From: Noviherbaspirillum sp. Root189
Lineage (GTDB): Bacteria > Pseudomonadota > Gammaproteobacteria > Burkholderiales > Burkholderiaceae_D
Direction of reading: 5' to 3'
Assembly: GCF_001428545.1 (NCBI RefSeq)
Contig: NZ_LMHZ01000017.1
Span: 27,828-91,827 of the forward strand
Length of the DNA: 64,000 nt
Shown one piece after another: positions 1-9,051 of the stretch (within the stretch, counting starts at the first letter, position 1; every line of letters begins with the position of its first letter). Both the position numbers and the translations under genes were made by a program. The notes beneath the pieces were generated by a model. It did no database searches, was not told the DNA's origin, and saw only the letters and a list, made by a program, of their open reading frames with translations.

Positions 1-491
1 AGCAGGCCGAGTTCGCCCATTTCGCGGAAGATCTTGCCGAATTCAAAGATGGGCACCATCACCAGCGAGCTTTGCACGCTCATCATCGAGCGGTAGCCGG
101 AGTCGACGCGCTCGACTTCGCGGGCGATCAGGCCGTAGGACACATAGTTGAGGCCGGGGCCGCCGTATTGCTCGGGGATGGTGGGGCCGAGCAGGCCGAG
201 TTCGCCCATTTCGCGGAAGATCGCCGGATCGGTTTTTTCATGGCGGAAGGCTTCCAGCACGCGTGGTTGCAGCTTGTCCTGGCAATACGCATTGGCGGCG
301 TCGCGCACCATGCGTTCGTCGTTCGTCAGCTGCTGATCATGGCGGAAGGCTTCCAGCACGCGTGGTTGCAGCTTGTCCTGGCAATACGCATTGGCGGCGT
401 CGCGCACCATGCGTTCGTCGTTCGTCAGCTGCTGATCCAAGAGCAGCGGATCGTCCCAGTGAAATTGCACTTTCTGGTCGAGAGGCCTCAA
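1..491 (-). CDS. gcdH: Glutaryl-CoA dehydrogenase, N-terminal part, with internal duplications
   Basis: This is the 5' part of a flavin acyl-CoA dehydrogenase that oxidises and decarboxylates glutaryl-CoA to crotonyl-CoA in lysine and tryptophan breakdown. Visible stretches typical of the family are [14 protein letters not shown] near the N-terminus, [16 protein letters not shown] and [19 protein letters not shown]. The likely start is TTG at 491-489, with GGAG seven bases upstream. The gene runs off the left edge. A 33-residue segment ([12 protein letters not shown] to EAFRH) occurs twice in tandem. After VPIFEFG, where the family normally continues into SEAQKQ-like sequence, the reading returns to [11 protein letters not shown], already present upstream. 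The protein is therefore abnormal as written, either mutated or misassembled. It is the last gene seen of the operon that starts at 4376. Confidence 0.8.
   Translation of the reverse strand, partial: MRPLDQKVQFHWDDPLLLDQQLTNDERMVRDAANAYCQDKLQPRVLEAFRHDQQLTNDERMVRDAANAYCQDKLQPRVLEAFRHEKTDPAIFREMGELGLLGPTIPEQYGGPGLNYVSYGLIAREVERVDSGYRSMMSVQSSLVMVPIFEFGKIFREMGELGL
238..435. repeat. 99-bp in-frame tandem duplication inside gcdH
   Basis: Positions 238-336 and 337-435 are identical and adjacent, duplicating exactly 33 codons. A second, separate repeat of 33 bp lies at 1-33 and 190-222 (189-bp offset, also a multiple of three). Confidence 0.9.
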
Positions 492-525
492 GTTAACTCC
501 TTGTTCGGTTGAAGTATCAGATTTC

Positions 526-1638
526 TTATTCGCCAATATCATCCGGCGGCGGTAGCCGATAGGTCGCTGGCGTACGGCTTAGCTTGATAGGAGAGCCTAT
601 GCCTCGATAGCCGTTCGGCATGCTGACTAACATTTCGCGGTGCGCGCTGTGCGGATGCTCAAGTGCACTCTTGACATCAAGGATTGGCGCGCAGGGAACA
701 CCTTCTTGCATCAGCCGCTCGGTCAGCGTCTCGCCGTCGAATTCTTGCAGCAGTGTCGTCAATTTTTCACGCAACAGGCTGCGATTGGCCGAGCGGGAAC
801 CGGCATCAAGGAATTCATTTTCATAGGCGAGGGTCGGCGCGCCCAACACCTTGCAAAGAATCTGAAACTGGCGATCGTTCCCGACTGCGAGATAAATCGG
901 AGAAGTACGAGTTGGAAAGCTGTCGTACGGATAGATGTTGGGATGAGCATTTCCAGTACGCACTGGTGTTTTGTCATTCAGGAACCAGTTCGCTGCATGC
1001 GGATGGAGCAGTGAGAGTCCGCTATCGTAAAGAGCCGCCTCGACGAACTGCCCCTTTCCGCTGCGCTCGCGTTCGTTGACGGCGAGTAGTATTCCGATCA
1101 CCGCGTTCAGCCCTGTGACCATATCAACAACCGGCAAGCCGACGCGTAGTGGCTCGCTGCCCGCTTCGCCATTGACGCTCATGATGCCACTCATTGCCTG
1201 AATCGCTGCATCGTAACCAGGCAAACCGCCGAGCGGCCCGTCGGCACCGAATCCGCTTACCCGGCAGTGGATCAGGCGGGGAAAACGCTCGGACAAGGTT
1301 TCATAGCCTATCCCCCATTTTTCCAGTGTGCCGGTCTTGAAGTTTTCAAGCAGTACGTCCGCATCCGACAAAAGCTCAAGCAAGCTTGCGCGACCATCGG
1401 GCTGGCTTAAATCGAGCCGCATGCCGCGCTTGTTCCGATTCAGGCCGAGATAATACGAAGCGACTCCGTTAAGAAACGGTGGTCCCCATGTGCGGGTATC
1501 GTCGCCCTGGGGCGGTTCAATTTTGAGCACGTCAGCGCCATGGTCGCCGAGAATTTGACCGCAATAGGGTCCGCCGAGAATACGCGAAACATCGATTACT
1601 TTGAGGCCCTGCAGGGCTCCTGTCGCTGTAGTTGTCAT
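526..1638 (-). CDS. CaiB/BaiF family (class III) CoA-transferase
   Basis: This 370-residue protein is of the formyl-CoA transferase type, which moves CoA between carboxylic acids through an aspartyl-CoA thioester. Family landmarks are [20 protein letters not shown] at the N-terminus, [17 protein letters not shown], and [17 protein letters not shown]. The presumed catalytic Asp lies in the [11 protein letters not shown] segment at about residues 142-152. The start is six bases downstream of the Bug gene stop, and gcdH follows 34 bases further on. In Pseudomonas and Burkholderiales a CaiB-type transferase beside gcdH (often called gcdG) activates glutarate, which is a plausible role here. The substrate cannot be read from sequence alone. 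Confidence 0.87.
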   Translation of the reverse strand: MTTTATGALQGLKVIDVSRILGGPYCGQILGDHGADVLKIEPPQGDDTRTWGPPFLNGVASYYLGLNRNKRGMRLDLSQPDGRASLLELLSDADVLLENFKTGTLEKWGIGYETLSERFPRLIHCRVSGFGADGPLGGLPGYDAAIQAMSGIMSVNGEAGSEPLRVGLPVVDMVTGLNAVIGILLAVNERERSGKGQFVEAALYDSGLSLLHPHAANWFLNDKTPVRTGNAHPNIYPYDSFPTRTSPIYLAVGNDRQFQILCKVLGAPTLAYENEFLDAGSRSANRSLLREKLTTLLQEFDGETLTERLMQEGVPCAPILDVKSALEHPHSAHREMLVSMPNGYRGIGSPIKLSRTPATYRLPPPDDIGE

Positions 1639-1644
1639 CGTTCT

Positions 1645-2619
1645 TTAGTCCAGTTGTGCACCCGAGCTTTTAACGACATCCTTCCAGCGCGTGACTTCAC
1701 TCACCATGAAGGAGCGGAGGCTTTCGGGGTCGCTGCTGGGTGCCATTTCCAGCCCTTGCTTCTCCAGTGACTTTGCCAGCTCCGGTCGTTTCAACGCCGT
1801 AGCAAATGCCCGGTTCAGGTTGGCGACGACATCCGGAGGCGTACCGGCCGGCGCGACAATGCCGAAGAAGACGCTGACGTCGAAGCCTTTGACTCCCTGT
1901 TCAGCGACGGTCGGTACGTCAGGGAGGGCGCGTGAAGGACCGCTTGTCGTTACGCCGAGCACGTGCAACTTGCCGGCTTTGATAAACGGCAGTGCGGTAA
2001 GGACATCCGTAAAAGCCATGGAAACATGGCCGGCAATCAGATCGTTCAGCGCGGGCCCTGTTCCTTTATAGGGAACGTGCATAAAGTCCGTCCCTGCGAG
2101 CTTGTTGAACATGACCCCGGCGAGATGAGACGATGCGCCATTGCCGGAAGAGGCGTAGGTTAGTTTGCCGGGATTCGCTTTGCCGTACGTTATCAATTCC
2201 TTGACATTCTTCACCGGAATGCCGGGATGTACTACCAGTACGTTCGGCAGATAACCCAGATTGATAATGGGTGTGAAGCTGCGCAACGGGTCGTAGCTGA
2301 TTTTCTTGTAAAGGCTTGCATTGATGGCGAGCGGACCAGAGGTGCCGAACAGGATGGTTTGACCATTCGCCGGTGCCCGGGCAACAAAGTCAGCACCGAT
2401 GTTACCGCCGGCGCCGGCGCGGTTGTCGACGATGACGGTTTGCCCGAGAATGTCCTTCAGTTCATGGGCAATGGCACGCGCCATTGCATCCGTCGGGCCG
2501 CCAGGTGCGAACGGAACCACCAGCGTAATCGGCTTGCCCGAGGCTGCGTCCTGCGCCAGGACGGCGGAATGGTTAAAAATGCCAAGTAAGCCTGCAAGAA
2601 CGATGGAAGCGATTTTCAC
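1645..2619 (-). CDS. Bug family periplasmic solute-binding protein (TctC-like)
   Basis: A 324-residue tripartite-tricarboxylate-type receptor. An N-terminal signal peptide (MKIASIVLAGLLGIFNHSAVLAQ) is followed by the Bug hallmark ITLVVPFAPGGPTDAMAR and by VIVDNRAGAGGNIGADFVA. Bug proteins bind small carboxylates in the periplasm, and many have no dedicated membrane partner next to them, as here. It sits between the acyl-CoA dehydrogenase (35-bp gap) and the CoA-transferase (6-bp gap), so it probably captures the acid that these enzymes handle. Ligand unknown. Confidence 0.9.
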   Translation of the reverse strand: MKIASIVLAGLLGIFNHSAVLAQDAASGKPITLVVPFAPGGPTDAMARAIAHELKDILGQTVIVDNRAGAGGNIGADFVARAPANGQTILFGTSGPLAINASLYKKISYDPLRSFTPIINLGYLPNVLVVHPGIPVKNVKELITYGKANPGKLTYASSGNGASSHLAGVMFNKLAGTDFMHVPYKGTGPALNDLIAGHVSMAFTDVLTALPFIKAGKLHVLGVTTSGPSRALPDVPTVAEQGVKGFDVSVFFGIVAPAGTPPDVVANLNRAFATALKRPELAKSLEKQGLEMAPSSDPESLRSFMVSEVTRWKDVVKSSGAQLD

Positions 2620-2654
2620 TATTGTCTCCTTTATTGCCCTGAGTAGGCGTTGTT

Positions 2655-4376
2655 TTACTGCTCAAGTAGGTTTAGTGTTGCCGGATCCGCATTTGCCTCA
2701 TCATCAAAGAGCAGTTGTGCTCCCGCATCACTGTAGGGTTTGAGCGGGTCCCGCGGCGAGAGACGGTGCATAACAACTAACTGCGCCAATGCCATGCGTT
2801 TTAGCGAGCCGGTTTTGCTTGCCTCCCATGCCATCGCGATAGCGGAACTTAGGTGATACAGCGCTGATGCAGCCTGGCGCGCGTGGCGGTCGCCTCCCGC
2901 GGCGGCGGCCTCTTCGGCAAAGCTGGAGGCTTGGGCAATCAGTGCTGAAAACCGCGCACGTACGACAGGGTGCATGGTCGTCTGTTCCAGCAGAGTCGAG
3001 AGATGATCCTGGAGTACTTTCAGCGAGCCTTCGCGAACGATTGCCCGAATCACATCCTGCGCCACGATATTGCTTGTGCCTTCCCAGATTGAACCAAGAT
3101 GGGAATCCCGGAGCAATCGCGGATCGCTCCACTCTTCAATGTATCCGCAGCCGCCACGCACTTCCATCGCATCGCCCGTCACCCGACGCGCGTCGCGACA
3201 GGCACGGAATTTCAGCATTGGCGTGAGAATGCGCACGAGTGCATATGCCTTGCTGTCCCCGCCGTCGGCGCGCCGCAGGGCATCCGCCGCCTGAAACATC
3301 ATGGTACGGGCTTGCTCACCAGGCAGCATTATTTTGGCGAGCTGTCGCTGCATCAGCGGCATATCAATTAAACGTTTGCCAAACGCCTTGCGGTGGCGCG
3401 CAATGTATTGCGCTTCAGCGGCCGCCCGGCGCATCATGCCGGCGGCACGCACACCATTTGAAAGGCGAGAGTTATTCACCATGTCTGCCATCTGCACAAA
3501 TCCGCGCCCGAGCTCGCCGACAAGGTACGCGGTAGCGCCTTCAAGCCGAATCTCTCCGCTTGCCATGGAGCGGGTTCCAAGCTTGTCCTTGAGCCGGATG
3601 ATGCGGTAGGCATTGGGAGAGCCATCTTCAAGCCGGCGTGGCAGCAGGAACAGGGAGACGCCCTTCATACCCTCAGGAGCGCCTTCCACCCGGGCCAGCA
3701 CCATCGCAAGCGCGGCGTCCGGATTCGAGCAGAACCACTTGTCGCCGCTCAGCTTCCAGACTGCCCCGTCACGCTGCGCCACGGTCGCGGTTGCGGCAAT
3801 GTCGGACCCTGCGCCTTGTTCGGTCATAAACATCGCCCCCTGTGCAAGCGCATCCAGGTCCTGCGATGTCAGTGCCGGAAGATAACGCTCCACCAGTGCC
3901 GGGTCGCCAAACTTGCGCAGGGTCCTGGTCAGGGAATCGGTCATCGACACCGGACAGCAAAGCCCGAATTCAGCCTGCACGAACAGGAATGTCAGCGCGT
4001 ATTTCACAGCAGCAGGCATTGGCTCGGACCAGCCGAGCACACCGCCGCGATGTGACATGGCGGCCAGGCCGAAGTCGGAATAAGCGATTTTTTCCATTTC
4101 CACGTAAGCCGGATGCTTGACGATGCGCTGCAAGTCCTTTCCGGTACGGGTGCGATGCTCCAACGTTGGCGGATGGCGATCGGAGGTCTGCGCCAGGGCG
4201 TCGAGGACGCCGCCTGCAAGTTCGCCAAGACGGTGAAGATGGGGCTTGAGATGATCGACGAGTTGCGCAGGGAGATAGAGCCTTAATAGCGATTCCAGCT
4301 CGCGGTCTTCGACAAAAGAATTGGTACCAAAGCGATCCGGAATGGCTTCTTCATGGATAGCGTCGCGGGCAGTCAT
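2655..4376 (-). CDS. Acyl-CoA dehydrogenase, AidB/ACAD11-like
   Basis: A 573-residue FAD enzyme, much longer than the usual 380-residue acyl-CoA dehydrogenase, with an extended N-terminus and C-terminus as in AidB-type proteins. Visible motifs are MTEQGAGSDIAAT (about residues 184-196, FAD and substrate contact) and, near the C-terminal third, VRGGCGYIEEW and GSIWEGTSNIVAQDVIR. ATG at 4376 is chosen because GGAG lies seven bases upstream; an upstream ATG at 4436 lacks a ribosome site. It is the first gene of a minus-strand operon with Bug protein, CoA-transferase and gcdH, and diverges from a LysR regulator. Probable role: oxidation of an acyl-CoA of unknown chain. A DNA-repair-like role as proposed for AidB is less likely in this context. 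Confidence 0.85.
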   Translation of the reverse strand: MTARDAIHEEAIPDRFGTNSFVEDRELESLLRLYLPAQLVDHLKPHLHRLGELAGGVLDALAQTSDRHPPTLEHRTRTGKDLQRIVKHPAYVEMEKIAYSDFGLAAMSHRGGVLGWSEPMPAAVKYALTFLFVQAEFGLCCPVSMTDSLTRTLRKFGDPALVERYLPALTSQDLDALAQGAMFMTEQGAGSDIAATATVAQRDGAVWKLSGDKWFCSNPDAALAMVLARVEGAPEGMKGVSLFLLPRRLEDGSPNAYRIIRLKDKLGTRSMASGEIRLEGATAYLVGELGRGFVQMADMVNNSRLSNGVRAAGMMRRAAAEAQYIARHRKAFGKRLIDMPLMQRQLAKIMLPGEQARTMMFQAADALRRADGGDSKAYALVRILTPMLKFRACRDARRVTGDAMEVRGGCGYIEEWSDPRLLRDSHLGSIWEGTSNIVAQDVIRAIVREGSLKVLQDHLSTLLEQTTMHPVVRARFSALIAQASSFAEEAAAAGGDRHARQAASALYHLSSAIAMAWEASKTGSLKRMALAQLVVMHRLSPRDPLKPYSDAGAQLLFDDEANADPATLNLLEQ

Positions 4377-4400
4377 TGATCGTCTCCGATTACAAAGGTG

Positions 4401-4448
4401 GTAATTCATTGTGCGACTCGGTTCGATATGCGTCAAATATTGAATTAC
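4401..4448. promoter_or_regulatory. Inverted repeat in the divergent LysR/dehydrogenase intergenic region
   Basis: GTAATTCA at 4401-4408 is mirrored by TGAATTAC at 4441-4448, in the 98-bp gap between the divergent operon and the LysR gene. Position and dyad form fit a LysR-type binding region. The assignment is inference. Confidence 0.4.
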
Positions 4449-4474
4449 AATGATTCGATATTATTTTCTAATCG

Positions 4475-5356
4475 ATGCCGATGGAATTCAGACACCTGAA
4501 GTACTTTGTTGTGCTGGCTGACGAGTTGCATTTCGGCAGGGCGGCAAAGCGCCTGGCGATTTCTCAGCCGCCTCTCAGCCTTAACATCCAGCAACTGGAA
4601 GCATCACTCGGTGCGACGCTTTTCGAGCGCAACAGTAAGTCGGTGAAACTGACGCCGGCGGGTGTGGCGTTTCGTGAAATTGCATTTCGCTTGCTAGCCG
4701 AAGCAGAGGAGGGCAAGGAGAGGGTGCGGCAAATTGCAAAGGGTGCCGGCAGCCGGGTACGCATTGGCATTGTCGGATCAATGCTGTTTCGTGGCTTGCC
4801 CGAGCGCCTGTCCGCCTTCCAGAAAGAACATCTTCGGGTGGACATCGTTCTCTCTGAAGGTAATTCCAGCGAGCAGGTGGATGCCCTGGTCCGCGGCCAG
4901 ATCGATCTTGGCTTTGTCCACACGGCGCGCATTCCGCGAGAACTTAACAGGACGCTTTATGCATCCGAACCATTTGTATGCTGTTTGCCGAGCTACCATC
5001 CTGCGGCGGGAAAAGAAGCGGTCGATTTAAGCATTCTTTCGGCCGAACCGCTCATCATGTTTTCCCGTGGCGCTTCACCGGATTACTACCAGCGTATTTT
5101 GGCGTTATGCGAAGAACAAGGCTTGCAGCCGACAGTCCGGCATGAGGTGCGCCATTGGCTAAGTGTCGTTTCGCTTGTTTCCAAAGGAATGGGCATTGCA
5201 TTGGTGCCCAGTGCGCTTGCCGATGCCGGAATTGGGGGCGTACGGTTTCTTTCAATCGGAGCGTCCAGATACCGGTCCGAGGTCTATGCGGTATGGGACG
5301 AGCGACAAATGCCGGCTGTCTTGCCGACATTGATTGAGGCACTCAAGAAAGACTGA
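4475..5356 (+). CDS. LysR family transcriptional regulator
   Basis: A 293-residue regulator. The N-terminal winged helix-turn-helix spans about residues 1-60 (FRHLKYFVVLADELHFGRAA, ISQPPLSLNIQQLE, GATLFERNSKSVKLTPAG), followed by a periplasmic-binding-like effector domain from about residue 90. It is transcribed divergently from the acyl-CoA dehydrogenase operon, the standard arrangement for a LysR activator and its target. An alternative start at the second Met (4481) would shorten it by two residues. Effector unknown, presumably the acid or its CoA ester. Confidence 0.92.
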   Translation: MPMEFRHLKYFVVLADELHFGRAAKRLAISQPPLSLNIQQLEASLGATLFERNSKSVKLTPAGVAFREIAFRLLAEAEEGKERVRQIAKGAGSRVRIGIVGSMLFRGLPERLSAFQKEHLRVDIVLSEGNSSEQVDALVRGQIDLGFVHTARIPRELNRTLYASEPFVCCLPSYHPAAGKEAVDLSILSAEPLIMFSRGASPDYYQRILALCEEQGLQPTVRHEVRHWLSVVSLVSKGMGIALVPSALADAGIGGVRFLSIGASRYRSEVYAVWDERQMPAVLPTLIEALKKD

Positions 5357-5701
5357 AGCACTGCGGAGTAATTGCCGGACTTTTCCGCCCCGTGAATGCG
5401 GAGGAGAGGAATGGGTAGCGATAGTTTTCGCATATCCTGTCTTGTGCGGTGATCATTGCCAAGCAGCATGAAACATCTTTCATTGCGTCCTGAGTGATAT
5501 CGAATAATGCCGAAACCGGGTTTTCAACTGCATTTCACACTAGTTTCCCACTTCCGTTAAAGTGTTGTCTGATGTGTGAAGGTAAATGCGACATCGGAGC
5601 GTGAAGAAGTTCCACACCCTGCGTTTGCTTTTATCCCGGCGATGCTGCGAAAGCTTGCTTGCGCCCGGATGTCAAATAATCCCGACCGTGGACAAGGAAA
5701 T
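5357..5701. other. Intergenic region without a recognised gene
   Basis: It lies between the LysR gene and the chosen MFS start. An open frame in phase with the MFS gene extends back to GTG at 5576 but shows no transporter-like sequence before residue 43. No clear promoter or terminator was identified. Confidence 0.4.
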
Positions 5702-6997
5702 ATGGATAAGAACGGCAAGGTGCAATCTGAACAGCAGCCGCTAACTGCGAAGCGCGAAGAAGTTTGGTACTTCGGATGGAATATTGTGGGGGCGGCGACT
5801 TTACTCACCTTGCTGACCGTGGGTATGCGCCTCGGCATTGGCCCATTCTTCCTTCCGATGTCTCAAGACCTTGGCTTTAGTCGGAGTTTGCTTTCCGGGA
5901 TCATCGCGATTGGCATGCTTTTTTATGGCTTGGCCATGCCTTTGGCCGGCTACATGGTAGGACGTTACGGAACCCGGTTCGTATTGTTGCTTGGCACAGG
6001 GATTGTTACTGCATCTGTCATCTGGTCGATATTCGCGCGTTCACCGGTTACCTTTCTTTTAGCGTTTGGTGTGCTGATGTCTGTTGGTCTCGCATTTACC
6101 AGTCCGGTGGCACTTACGCCTGTCATCAGTCGATGGTTCACACGTCAGCGCGGGATGGCACTGTTTTTCCTGTCAACGGGTTCCATGGCGGGCATGGCTG
6201 TCATGACGCCCTTGCTGACATTCGCGATTGAAGCATTTGGCTGGCGTACCACGCTCCTGGGTTTTGCCGCCGTCTTTATTGTAGTCACAGTTCCTACAGC
6301 GCTATTTATCATCCGAGACAGTGCCCCGCTCAATACGGATCTTCTGCCGGATCAGATTCCCGTCCAAAATGCGCCGCAACCTGAAGCAGTAGCTGCTTTG
6401 AAATTTGGTGAAGCGGTCCGGACGTCTCCATTCTGGAAAATCTTTCTAGGCTTGTTTGCCTGTGGTTTCAGCATGAATCTACTGGGTACCCATGGCATGC
6501 CGATGCTGATGGACCATGGTTTTGATGCGATGACCAGCTCCATGGGTATCGGGGTGATTGGTTTCGTCGCCATTTTTGGCACTTTAATCCTCGGGCGCTT
6601 GTCGGATCGCTTACCACGGCGGAATATCCTGGCGGCTATCTATTTCATCCGTGGGTTTGGCTTCTTTGCATTGCTACTTGTAGGTACACATTGGGAACTG
6701 TACATAGCAGCGGCGATAGGCGGTCTTGTATGGGCCGGCAGTATCGCTACCTCGTCAGCGATCCTGGCCGATGTCTATGGAGTCCGTCTGGTTGGCGTCA
6801 TGTATGGCTGGGCCTACCTGGGCCATCAGATCGGTGCAATGATAAGTTCATGGCTGGGCGGATGGGGTTTTGAGGCGTTCGGCACACACTGGATTGCTTT
6901 CGGTACCGCTGGACTTTTGCTCCTGATTGCCGCTACGGTTTCTCTGCGATTGCCTGACAGGCGTAAAGCCTTAACGGCACGCGGCCTCGCAATGTAG
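5702..6997 (+). CDS. MFS transporter, monocarboxylate/oxalate-formate type
   Basis: A 431-residue, twelve-helix major facilitator carrier. The N-terminal half begins YFGWNIVGAATLLTLLT and carries the loop motif GYMVGRYGTR between helices 2 and 3. The second half carries GRLSDRLPRRN in the matching loop. This pattern resembles oxalate/formate antiporter-like permeases. ATG at 5702 is preferred over GTG at 5576 because AAGGA precedes it and the family length fits. It stands alone downstream of a LysR gene on the same strand, so the regulator might also control it. Substrate unknown, probably an organic acid. Confidence 0.82.
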   Translation: MDKNGKVQSEQQPLTAKREEVWYFGWNIVGAATLLTLLTVGMRLGIGPFFLPMSQDLGFSRSLLSGIIAIGMLFYGLAMPLAGYMVGRYGTRFVLLLGTGIVTASVIWSIFARSPVTFLLAFGVLMSVGLAFTSPVALTPVISRWFTRQRGMALFFLSTGSMAGMAVMTPLLTFAIEAFGWRTTLLGFAAVFIVVTVPTALFIIRDSAPLNTDLLPDQIPVQNAPQPEAVAALKFGEAVRTSPFWKIFLGLFACGFSMNLLGTHGMPMLMDHGFDAMTSSMGIGVIGFVAIFGTLILGRLSDRLPRRNILAAIYFIRGFGFFALLLVGTHWELYIAAAIGGLVWAGSIATSSAILADVYGVRLVGVMYGWAYLGHQIGAMISSWLGGWGFEAFGTHWIAFGTAGLLLLIAATVSLRLPDRRKALTARGLAM

Positions 6998-7085
6998 TTT
7001 CGCATTCTATGGCAGAACTGTTCGGCTTATGCAATTCCGGTGCGAATCGCACCTTCGACGCATTCCATCATGTAAACAAACCAGT

Positions 7086-8438
7086 TCATGGAGCCGGCCT
7101 TTCCTGCTCATCCTCTGCCTCCGGATCAGGTTCAACGGCGTTTCCATTACCCGCCGGCGCGATCCTGCTTCGCATTTTTCGGGCAAGGCTGCCGATCGTT
7201 TGCTGCAATCGCTCTGCCATTACCTTTTCTGCGGGGTCGAGGAGGAGCTCTACCTCCCTTACAGCCATTGGGATTGCGGTTTCGACCTGGACCGCCATCT
7301 CGCGTGCGATTTTTTCGACATATTTGGGTCCCACACGGACTGATTCAGCCAACGCACGGATCTGCGGTGGGCCAATCTTGCCCGGCTCGGTCTCCCCGCC
7401 GATGGTGAATGCAAAGTTTTGTCCAAGTCCTGGATATACGCGAGTGCTCATGAGATCGTAGAAAGGGGCGAGGCGTAATCCTTCGTCCGTGGCGATCATC
7501 GACAGGTTCTTGGCATGCGAGTCATTGTTGCCAACATAGAGATTGAAGAACAGCCACCTCAGCAAATTGCGTTGATCGACGGCCGGGCGTGCGGAGTCCT
7601 TGAGGATCTCAAAACAGTCCCGGAACGACGGGCCGCCGTCTGCCTCGTATTTCACGTCAGAGGGCTTTCCGGCAATCTGGCAAAAGTCAGCCTGCCAAAG
7701 TCGCTTTAGCAATCCGTCTTCCCGGATCACCCGGTCGTACCGCTCAACCAGGCATGCTTTGACAACCGGCTGGTACGTCACGTTCGCTGTTGGTAGTTCG
7801 CAGAGCTGTGCTGCGCGCATGATGATCGTCTCGTTGACAGCAGAGGCGAAAATTTTGATATCCGGGCGCACCATGTCAGGCTTCAGAATATGCGTCGATG
7901 GCGCCGAGCCCATTGGCCGCAAGGGGTGTCCGTCCTCAGTGAGAGATACCAGCATTTTGAACTGCGCGCCTGAGATCGAGATGCGCGGTTTGGGTAGATC
8001 GGCAGCTGCTTTCTCGACGGCGGCACGTTCTCCGGCGAGTTCTCCATCAGCGTGGACCAATGCATTGACCTGTTCCCAGGTTAGACGCTGATAGATCGGA
8101 TGCTGCGGTGCCTGCCCTTCGGGAAGGAGCACAACTGAGCCGGCGGTATCTCCGCCAACCATCGACAGCATCCCAAAAACGCTGGAGACGTGATGGCGAA
8201 GGCTAATGATCTTCCGCTGGTCGCCTTCCGGGAGCAAGTTTTCGAAAAAAGCATGGACCTGCGCGGAATTATTTGAGCCCGGCGCCAGCGGCAATGTTGC
8301 ATGTAATGCCGTGGCTCCCGGCCGCCCGAGCCAGCTGTTTACGTAGCTAAAGCTCAGGGGATCCGTACGATGCAGGGTACCGACCAGTTCATCGTCCATG
8401 TAGACCGAAAGAGCATTTGGCACGGCTTGATCGCTCAT
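7086..8438 (-). CDS. hipA: HipA family serine/threonine kinase toxin
   Basis: A 450-residue HipA-type kinase. The N-terminal couple-HipA domain (about residues 5-110) includes FFENLLPEGDQRK and VGGDTAGSVVLLP. ISGAQFKMLVS (about 155-165) corresponds to the phosphate-loop region with the autophosphorylated serine of HipA. THILKPD is the ATP-binding lysine segment. The catalytic NNDSHAKNLS (Asp at about 306) and the metal-binding APFYDLMS (Asp at about 328) are both present, so the kinase appears intact. Known HipA toxins phosphorylate aminoacyl-tRNA synthetases and induce dormancy. The ATG overlaps the hipB stop by four bases, the normal antitoxin-first coupling. Confidence 0.93.
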   Translation of the reverse strand: MSDQAVPNALSVYMDDELVGTLHRTDPLSFSYVNSWLGRPGATALHATLPLAPGSNNSAQVHAFFENLLPEGDQRKIISLRHHVSSVFGMLSMVGGDTAGSVVLLPEGQAPQHPIYQRLTWEQVNALVHADGELAGERAAVEKAAADLPKPRISISGAQFKMLVSLTEDGHPLRPMGSAPSTHILKPDMVRPDIKIFASAVNETIIMRAAQLCELPTANVTYQPVVKACLVERYDRVIREDGLLKRLWQADFCQIAGKPSDVKYEADGGPSFRDCFEILKDSARPAVDQRNLLRWLFFNLYVGNNDSHAKNLSMIATDEGLRLAPFYDLMSTRVYPGLGQNFAFTIGGETEPGKIGPPQIRALAESVRVGPKYVEKIAREMAVQVETAIPMAVREVELLLDPAEKVMAERLQQTIGSLARKMRSRIAPAGNGNAVEPDPEAEDEQERPAP

Positions 8439-8710
8439 GACTTACCTTTTTTTCTGATCACAACCTCAAGGCCTAAAAGAGCAAGAATATCCATCGCTTT
8501 CTGCATCTGAACAGTCTTTTTTCCTTTCTCAAGGTCCACAATAAAGCGGTTACCCACGCCACCAAGTCCGGCGATGTCGAGTTGCGTCATGCCTTGGCTT
8601 TTACGTACCTGTTGGATGAGGGAACCAATATCCTCCATCCGTGAAACAGCGATGGGAAAGTCGCCACCATTCCGGTGCGGTAATTTTTCTTCCATTTCAT
8701 GCCCCATCAT
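8435..8710 (-). CDS. hipB: HipB-like helix-turn-helix antitoxin
   Basis: A 91-residue Xre-type DNA-binding protein upstream of and overlapping hipA. The helix-turn-helix spans about residues 27-80: GSLIQQVRKSQGMTQLDIAG, VGNRFIVDLEKGKKTVQMQK. It should bind HipA and repress the pair. The start is uncertain: ATG at 8710 has no strong ribosome site, and a Met at 8638 just before the domain is possible. Three copies of an operator-like sequence lie directly upstream. Confidence 0.88.
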   Translation of the reverse strand: MMGHEMEEKLPHRNGGDFPIAVSRMEDIGSLIQQVRKSQGMTQLDIAGLGGVGNRFIVDLEKGKKTVQMQKAMDILALLGLEVVIRKKGKS

Positions 8711-8715
8711 TGAGT

Positions 8716-8737
8716 AAAAATGACCGATCAGTAATTT
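8716..8737. promoter_or_regulatory. Probable HipB operator, proximal copy
   Basis: The sequence AAAAATGACCGATCAGTAAT lies six bases upstream of the hipB ATG. It matches the copy at 8765-8784 except for two bases. The core GACCGATCAGT is close to a palindrome around CGATC. Confidence 0.5.
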
Positions 8738-8764
8738 TATACAAGATACGCGGACCTATCAATT

Positions 8765-8838
8765 AAAAATGCCCGATCGGTAATCTTGGAGCTCAACGCT
8801 ATGTTTCTGTACTTCATAGTTACCGATCGGGCATTTTT
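8765..8838. promoter_or_regulatory. Perfect 19-bp inverted repeat, probable HipB operators
   Basis: AAAAATGCCCGATCGGTAA at 8765-8783 is exactly mirrored by its reverse complement at 8820-8838, with 36 bases between. Each arm contains the near-palindrome TGCCCGATCGGTA. With the copy at 8716 this makes three sites upstream of hipBA, as expected for cooperative autorepression. A stem-loop in RNA is an alternative reading. Confidence 0.6.
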
Positions 8839-9051
8839 GCATGGGCCTATCCGAGATTACGAAGAAGCTGGCTGTAACACCATGAAAGCACATTGCAAAT
8901 CCAGGTTTCAGCGTTGAACAGGCAGGGCAGCGAAAGACTACGCCTGCACCACCCGAATAAAGCGCCGACTTTAAACAAATAGCAATTCCTGAAAAGCGAG
9001 CCACGGGTATAACGATGTACAGGCTTTTCCAATCGCGTGTAAAGGCGGCCT

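Noticed and set aside
72-512. Plus-strand open frame of 146 codons at the left edge
   Set aside because: It lies opposite gcdH and its own internal repeat only reflects the duplication there.
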